The notes beneath the pieces are model-generated. The model did no database searches. It was given only the letters and a program-made list of their open reading frames with translations, and was not told where the DNA came from. The position numbers were made by a program, and so were the translations under genes. A stretch of DNA of 64,000 bases, taken from the NCBI GenBank assembly GCA_045804965.1, contig JBJMMD010000027.1, forward strand, positions 1 through 64,000. Reading direction: 5' to 3'. The DNA is from CAVTUU01 sp045804965. Lineage in GTDB: Bacteria; Chloroflexota; Chloroflexia; Thermomicrobiales; UBA6265. Positions 59,399 through 64,000 of the stretch are shown here, one piece after another (position 1 is the stretch's first letter; each line of letters starts with the position of its first letter).

Positions 59399-60331
59399 GT
59401 GACAGAACTTCTGGCGCCTGAGCTGGCGTTCGATGAACCGCTGAACATATCGGTCGGGTTTGCGACAGATGTCGGCGGCCGACCTAAGAACGAAGACGCG
59501 GTTCACGTGAGCGATTTACCGCCATTGTCGGGTGGGGATCTGGGCGGACAGCCTGGGCTGCTGCTGGCAATCGCCGACGGCATGGGTGGTTATGAGCGCG
59601 GTGAGGTCGCGAGCAACCTTGCAATCGAAACCGTGCGCGAGATGTTCGACGAAGATCCCGGCGCCGATGCGGCACTCCTGCTCAAGCAGGCGTTTCGCCG
59701 CGCCAACGAGCGCATCTATCAAGACGGGCGCGCGTATGGCGAGGACGCGATGATGGGCACTACCTTAGTCGTCGCGGCGACGCGGGGGAAATACGCCACG
59801 ATCGCAAGTATTGGTGACAGCCGCGCGTACTTGGTCCGCGCCAACCATCTCACGCAGATTACTCAAGATCACACCTTCGTCGCCGAGCAGGTCGCCCAAG
59901 GCGCGATGTCCGAAGAAGAAGCAAGGGAAAGCCCGCACCGCAACATCGTGACCCAGGGTCTCGGCCATCGTCCAAAACTCGACTCGCGGATGCCGAATGT
60001 CTTCGAGATTACGTTGCTGCCGGAAGATCGGCTCTTGATGGTTACCGACGGCTTCTATGACGTCGCCACGAACGACGATCTAATGGAGGCCGCACTGGCT
60101 GACGATCTAAGCCAAGCCGTCCAGCGACTCATCACAGTCGCTAATGAACGAGGCACGACCGACAACGTGACGGCGGTCATCGCCTCGGTGTCGCCTTCAC
60201 GGGTGCGAGAACAGATCCTCGCCGGAGCGGCAGCGAGCGAACAGCGTGGGAACTTCGTAACCCCAATCGTGATCGGCCTGATCGCCGTTCTGCTCGTGAT
60301 CGTCGTGATCGCGCTCGTTCTTCTGACGTAG
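59399..60331 (+). CDS. PP2C-type Ser/Thr protein phosphatase, membrane-anchored
   Basis: 310 residues. GTG 59399, weak ribosome-binding site. PP2C metal motifs in order: TDVGGRPKNEDAVHV (about 23-37), LLLAIADGMGGYERGEVASN, TTLVVAATRGKYATIASIGD with DSRAYLVR, LLMVTDGFYDV and TTDNVTAVIA. The last 25 residues form a single TM helix (TPIVIGLIAVLLVIVVIALV) with the catalytic domain inside the cell, like actinobacterial PstP but without a large outer domain. It is the likely partner of the FHA signalling proteins about 4 kb away. It heads a plus-strand group with an amidohydrolase and ruvA. Confidence 0.93.
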   Translation: MTELLAPELAFDEPLNISVGFATDVGGRPKNEDAVHVSDLPPLSGGDLGGQPGLLLAIADGMGGYERGEVASNLAIETVREMFDEDPGADAALLLKQAFRRANERIYQDGRAYGEDAMMGTTLVVAATRGKYATIASIGDSRAYLVRANHLTQITQDHTFVAEQVAQGAMSEEEARESPHRNIVTQGLGHRPKLDSRMPNVFEITLLPEDRLLMVTDGFYDVATNDDLMEAALADDLSQAVQRLITVANERGTTDNVTAVIASVSPSRVREQILAGAAASEQRGNFVTPIVIGLIAVLLVIVVIALVLLT

Positions 60332-60348
60332 CACTGACTGCATCGCAC

Positions 60349-61218
60349 TTGAGCGAGTCTTCACGCGAACCCATCATCGATGCCCACACCCATATTTTCC
60401 CGCCCGAGATTATCAATGGCCGCGCGTCGTTCCTGACCCGTGATCTTTGGTTCGAACAGCTTTATACCAATCCCGAGGCGCTCCTGATCGGTTCCAACGA
60501 CCTAGTCCAGAGCATGGACCGGGCGGGAATTGACTGCTCAATTGCCTGCGGCTTCCCGTGGCGAGACCCTGGTCTCTGCCGACTGCATAACGACTTCATG
60601 GCCGAGGCGAGCGCGGCAACTGGGAGGCGGATTCACTGGTTAGGCATCGTCTCGCCGACAGCCGGCATTGAAGCGGTGAAGGAGGCCCAGCGCTGCTTCT
60701 CCCTGGGAGCAGCCGGCGTCGGCGAATTGAACGCCGATGCTCAATTGTTCGATGTTACTGATTCAAATCTCTTAAAGGATTTATACGAACTCTGCTCGCA
60801 AAACAACCGAGCGGTCATGCTGCATGCGTCCGAGCCCGTCGGGCACACGTATCCGGGAAAGGGCGCTTCTACGCCTGACCGATTGTTGAAGATGATCGAG
60901 GGGTTCCCTGAAGTTGAATTCGTCCTCGCCCATTGGGGCGGTGGTTTGCCGTTTTTTGAGCTCATGCCCGAAGTAGCTGCAACCACCGTTCGCGTCACGT
61001 ATGACACCGCAGCTTCGACATACCTCTATCGCCCGCAGATCTTTCGAAGTGTCCTGGACATAGTCGGTCCCGAGCGTGTGCTGTTCGCCAGCGACTACCC
61101 GATTCTTCGCCAGGATCGATTCATTGCGAAAGCTCGTTCTGTCTCATGGCGAGGCGATGAAGAACGGCGAGCGGTTCTCTGCGAAAATGCTCGGCGAGTC
61201 TACCGACTAGAGAGGTGA
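60349..61218 (+). CDS. Amidohydrolase-2 family metal-dependent hydrolase
   Basis: 289 residues from TTG 60349 (start not strongly supported). TIM-barrel hydrolase of the ACMSD/2-pyrone-dicarboxylate lactonase kind: HxH motif in IIDAHTHIFPPEIINGR, His in MLHASEPVGHTYPGKG, FVLAHWGGGLPFFEL, and Asp in RVLFASDYPILRQD. All four ligand regions are intact. Substrate unknown; members decarboxylate or hydrolyse aromatic or carboxylic acids. It lies 18 nt after the PP2C gene and 14 nt before ruvA, so it is co-transcribed, though no functional link is evident. Confidence 0.85.
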   Translation: MSESSREPIIDAHTHIFPPEIINGRASFLTRDLWFEQLYTNPEALLIGSNDLVQSMDRAGIDCSIACGFPWRDPGLCRLHNDFMAEASAATGRRIHWLGIVSPTAGIEAVKEAQRCFSLGAAGVGELNADAQLFDVTDSNLLKDLYELCSQNNRAVMLHASEPVGHTYPGKGASTPDRLLKMIEGFPEVEFVLAHWGGGLPFFELMPEVAATTVRVTYDTAASTYLYRPQIFRSVLDIVGPERVLFASDYPILRQDRFIAKARSVSWRGDEERRAVLCENARRVYRLER

Positions 61219-61231
61219 GGTTCGCGCGGAG

Positions 61232-61810
61232 ATGATTGCGGGTCTGATCGGTCGCATCGATGCCAAACTTGCTGACGCACTGCTGATCGATGTCGGCGGG
61301 GTCATCTATCGCGTGGGTACGAGCAGGACAACGCTGACTGAATCTGGCGATGTCGGTGAGACGGTCCGCCTTTCAACTCACCTCTTCGTACGTGAAGACC
61401 AGTTGACACTCTATGGCTTTGCAACGACAGACGAATTGCGTCTCTTTGAGACTCTCATCGCTGTGACCGGCGTCGGACCTCGGATGGCCTGTGCGATCCT
61501 TTCCCACTTCGAGGTTAACCGTCTGCACGAAGCAATTGCACAGGAAAACGTGGATCTCCTGGCGACCGTGCCCGGAGTAGGCAAGAAGACGGCGGCCCGG
61601 CTGATCGTCGAGCTCCGCGGCAAGTTGCCAACGGTTCCGGGTGTCGCCCAGCTGACCGGCGGTATCGACTCGGAGGCCGTCGAGGCATTACGGGCATTGG
61701 GCTATACGACCGCCGAGGCCCACTCGGCAGTGGCGCGAACGAAGACGCACTCGGGCGCCACGGTGGAAGAGCGGGTGATCGCTGCCCTTCGTGAACTGGC
61801 CGAGGTCTAG
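61232..61810 (+). CDS. ruvA: Holliday junction helicase subunit RuvA
   Basis: Binds four-way junctions and loads RuvB for branch migration. 192 residues. N-terminal OB-fold MIAGLIGRIDAKLADALLID, LSTHLFVREDQLTLYGFATT; central helix-hairpin-helix with FETLIAVTGVGPRMACAILS and LLATVPGVGKKTAARLIVEL; C-terminal domain EALRALGYTTAEAHSAVART. ATG 61232. No ruvB or ruvC is adjacent and no SOS box is upstream. The stop overlaps the convergent hisD by 4 nt (CTAG). Confidence 0.95.
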   Translation: MIAGLIGRIDAKLADALLIDVGGVIYRVGTSRTTLTESGDVGETVRLSTHLFVREDQLTLYGFATTDELRLFETLIAVTGVGPRMACAILSHFEVNRLHEAIAQENVDLLATVPGVGKKTAARLIVELRGKLPTVPGVAQLTGGIDSEAVEALRALGYTTAEAHSAVARTKTHSGATVEERVIAALRELAEV

Positions 61811-63162
61811 TCCTCGCGTTCCAGGCGACGCTCGATCGCGCGGGCGTGAGCGGTTAGGCCTTCGGCACGAGCGAGCGCAATGGTTGCCGGCCCCAGTTTT
61901 TGCAGCGCCCTCTTATTGGCAGCGGCAATGCTGATGACCTTCGTGAAATCCTGAACATGGATCGGCGAGGAGAAGCGCGCGGTACCGCCCGTGGGCATCA
62001 CATGGCTTGGCCCCGCCGTGTAATCTCCCAGAGCTTCTGGACTGTCCTCACCCAGGAAAATCCCGCCCGCGTGTTTCACAAGAGGCACCGCTTGCCACGG
62101 ATCGTGGAGCAGGAGACAGAGATGCTCCGGCGCATAGAGATTGGCGAGATCAATCGCGATCTCGACATCGGGCACGACGGCGATAATGCCATTTGTGCTG
62201 AGCGATTGCGCCGCGATCGGGCCGCGCTCGAGCTCCTCGATTTGGCGAACCAGTTCGTCATTGACGAGTCCAGCCAACTCAGCACTGGTCGTGAGTAGGA
62301 TCGCACTTGCCATCGGGTCGTGCTCGGCCTGCGCGAGCATGTCAGCGGCGGCAATCTTCGCATCAGCCGAGTCGTCGGCAACGATCAACGTTTCCGTGGG
62401 TCCGGGCAATTGATCGATCGCGACGGCCCCAAACACCCGTTGCTTCGACAGAACAACGAAGATATTGCCGGGACCGTAAATCTTGTCGACGTGGGGCACC
62501 GTCTCGGTCCCGTACGCCATCGCCGCGATCGCTTGCGCGCCGCCGATTTGGAACACACGGTCTACGCCCGCGACTGCCGCCGCCGCCAAGATCAGCGGGG
62601 AAATCGCGCCATTGTTCGAAGGAGGAGAACAAACGAAGAGATCAGCGACGCCCGCAACTCGCGCTGGAATCGCCGTCATCAACAATGACGACGGATATGC
62701 GGCTGAACCGCCAGGCGTGTAAATCCCGACGCGTTCCAGAGGCCGGATGATCTGACCGAGAGCACCATCAACGGAGTAGTCGAGCCAAGAAGTTCTCAGC
62801 TGTTTGCGATGGAAATCGCCAATCCGTTGGGCCGCCGTCCACAATGCATCCTGAACCTTCGGGTCCAATTCGGCGAGCGATGACTCCCAAATTTCTTGCG
62901 GAACCTCGAACTGCGTCGGGGTTGCGCCATCAAGGTGATGGGAGTAACGCCGGACGGCCTCGTCGCCTTCACGACGAACATCAGCGATGATCCGGTCGAC
63001 GACCTCTTTGGCCGAAAGCTCCTCACCAAAGACCCGCTGAATGCCCTCCTTCATTCGCGGAGAGAGATCAGGCTCTTCGAAACCGCGCCTCCGAGTCAAC
63101 GCCACACGCGCCTCGTCGACATCGATTATGAATCGAATGTGCAGTCCGATTTCAGTCGTCAT
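61807..63162 (-). CDS. hisD: Histidinol dehydrogenase
   Basis: Catalyses the last two steps of histidine synthesis, histidinol to histidine, with NAD and zinc. 451 residues. Motifs: RVGIYTPGGSAAYPSSLLMT, YGPGNIFVVLSKQRVFGAVA, ADMLAQAEHDPMASAILLTT (zinc ligand Gln/His), YAPEHLCLL, and GPSHVMPTGGTARFSSPIHV with the catalytic His. Start ATG 63162. 22 nt downstream of the pheT stop. No other his genes here except a possible histidinol phosphatase (22649-23476). Confidence 0.95.
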   Translation of the reverse strand: MTTEIGLHIRFIIDVDEARVALTRRRGFEEPDLSPRMKEGIQRVFGEELSAKEVVDRIIADVRREGDEAVRRYSHHLDGATPTQFEVPQEIWESSLAELDPKVQDALWTAAQRIGDFHRKQLRTSWLDYSVDGALGQIIRPLERVGIYTPGGSAAYPSSLLMTAIPARVAGVADLFVCSPPSNNGAISPLILAAAAVAGVDRVFQIGGAQAIAAMAYGTETVPHVDKIYGPGNIFVVLSKQRVFGAVAIDQLPGPTETLIVADDSADAKIAAADMLAQAEHDPMASAILLTTSAELAGLVNDELVRQIEELERGPIAAQSLSTNGIIAVVPDVEIAIDLANLYAPEHLCLLLHDPWQAVPLVKHAGGIFLGEDSPEALGDYTAGPSHVMPTGGTARFSSPIHVQDFTKVISIAAANKRALQKLGPATIALARAEGLTAHARAIERRLERED

Positions 63163-63184
63163 GGCGGTTCGTTCGTTGTTGCAA

Positions 63185-64000
63185 TCATGCCCGTAGCACG
63201 CCGTTGACTCGCTGAGCCAAAGTCCGTTCGATGCGCGATCTGACCTTTGTCAGCTCGGAGTCGGTGAGGGCGCGGTCTGGCGCTGTGAAGGTCACGCGGT
63301 ATGCCAAGCTCTTCTTGCCTTCACTAACCTGCGGTCCTCGATAAATATCAAATAGGACGATTCCGGTGGCCAATGGCCCGGCGCCAACACGCAACGCTTG
63401 CTCAACGTCGGCAGCCGGAATTGCTTCGTCGACGACGATGGCGAAATCCTGTTGGACAGGGAGAAACTTTGGGACTCTGACTTCGTGGGCATGCTCAGGC
63501 TGCACGGCGAGGACTGCATCCAGGTCTATTTCACCGACGCAGACCCGGTGCTCATCCAGGTCCCACAGCGCGGCAACGGCTGGCGTCAGCTCGCCGAACA
63601 CCGCAATTCTCTGGTCTCCGGCGAACGCCGCAGCCGTTCGACCTGGATGGAGCCCCGCGTGACATGACTGCTCGATTCGCACGTCATTCAAACCAAGCCG
63701 TGTGAAAACCGCTTTCACCGCGCCAGCGAGGTCGAAATAGTCAAGATCCTCGTTCGAAGCAAAACGGGAAACTGGTTCGCGTTTCCCGGTCAAGACCATG
63801 CCGGCGACCTCGATCTCTTCCGGCAATTGGTCACGACCGGTCGGTAGATAGATCCGAGCAAGCTCAAACAGTCTCACGCTCTCGGCGTGTTTTGTATTTT
63901 CGCTGACCGAGTCGAGGAGCGCCGGAATTAGGCTCGGTCGCAAAAGGTTGCGCTGTGACTGCAACGGGTTGACTAAACGCAACAAGTCGGTCGTGGGCGC
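63185..64000 (-). CDS. pheT: Phenylalanine-tRNA ligase beta subunit (C-terminal part, N-terminus beyond window)
   Basis: Charges tRNA-Phe together with PheS. The open frame enters from the right edge and covers about 270 of the usual 790-810 residues. LLRLVNPLQSQRNLLRPSLI is the conserved start of the B6-B7 catalytic-like core of the beta chain, followed by LFELARIYLPTGRDQLPEEI. The end is the anticodon-binding FDX-ACB domain: KFLPVQQDFAIVVDEAIPAA, then SLAYRVTFTAPDRALTDSEL. The stop at 63185 is 22 nt before hisD on the same strand. Confidence 0.95.
   Translation of the reverse strand, partial: APTTDLLRLVNPLQSQRNLLRPSLIPALLDSVSENTKHAESVRLFELARIYLPTGRDQLPEEIEVAGMVLTGKREPVSRFASNEDLDYFDLAGAVKAVFTRLGLNDVRIEQSCHAGLHPGRTAAAFAGDQRIAVFGELTPAVAALWDLDEHRVCVGEIDLDAVLAVQPEHAHEVRVPKFLPVQQDFAIVVDEAIPAADVEQALRVGAGPLATGIVLFDIYRGPQVSEGKKSLAYRVTFTAPDRALTDSELTKVRSRIERTLAQRVNGVLRA

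Noticed and set aside
1..64000. CRISPR arrays, rRNA genes, complete insertion sequences, riboswitches
   Set aside because: No regularly spaced repeats, rRNA-like stretches, transposase frames or recognisable aptamer cores were seen on either strand.

Overview
The window looks like chromosome from a monoderm, moderately GC-rich bacterium, most likely a member of Chloroflexota (Thermomicrobia or a relative). This is an inference from protein resemblance and from four sequence features: a Gram-positive style SOS box (CGAACACTTGTTCG), a DUF951 protein, FHA/VanW cell-envelope genes, and very frequent GTG and TTG starts, many with good Shine-Dalgarno sequences. No 16S rRNA or other decisive marker is present.

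Positions 1-9400 are accessory. They hold a heavy-metal type RND transporter cut by the left edge, preceded by a small lipoprotein-like membrane protein. The promoter of this pair carries three 11-bp repeats resembling a response-regulator box. Next comes a decaying mobile-element segment on the minus strand: a primase-polymerase and a RepA-like AAA ATPase, both broken by point lesions; two intact unknown genes (a small Cys/His protein and a 417-residue protein); and a frameshifted stub of an MmeI/type IIG-like DNA methyltransferase. About 820 bases without a gene follow.

From 9407 to the right edge the sequence is densely packed housekeeping chromosome. Left to right: recN-ybaB-DUF951-MFS; pyrB; a metallo-hydrolase; an FAD oxidoreductase, a proton-pumping pyrophosphatase and secD/secF; nadD; a PHP phosphatase; gyrA; inositol-phosphate synthase; a PspA/SPFH/zinc-ribbon membrane-stress cluster; a GT4 glycosyltransferase and fabZ; a broken gpsA; purA; a DnaJ-like chaperone; two membrane proteins; lexA with a textbook SOS-controlled promoter; cvpA-mutS2; mfd; tRNA-Glu; a sugar nucleotidyltransferase with prmA; DUF512 and DUF167 genes; a GT2/VanW/FHA/FHA envelope cluster; rpe; an EmrB-like MFS exporter with a lipoprotein; a PP2C phosphatase, an amidohydrolase and ruvA; hisD; and the C-terminal part of pheT, cut by the right edge.

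Several themes recur. DNA repair genes (recN, lexA, mutS2, mfd, ruvA) are well represented. Convergent neighbours often share a 4-base stop overlap. Near-consensus promoters can be read for lexA, fhaA, secD, fabZ, ino1, gyrA, the PP2C gene and tRNA-Glu. The most unusual items are the gpsA pseudogene inside otherwise intact core genes, the decaying replication module, the repeat-bearing promoter ahead of the RND operon, and two inverted repeats placed on promoters (pyrB/hydrolase and ino1). I found no CRISPR array, complete insertion sequence, integrase or rRNA.
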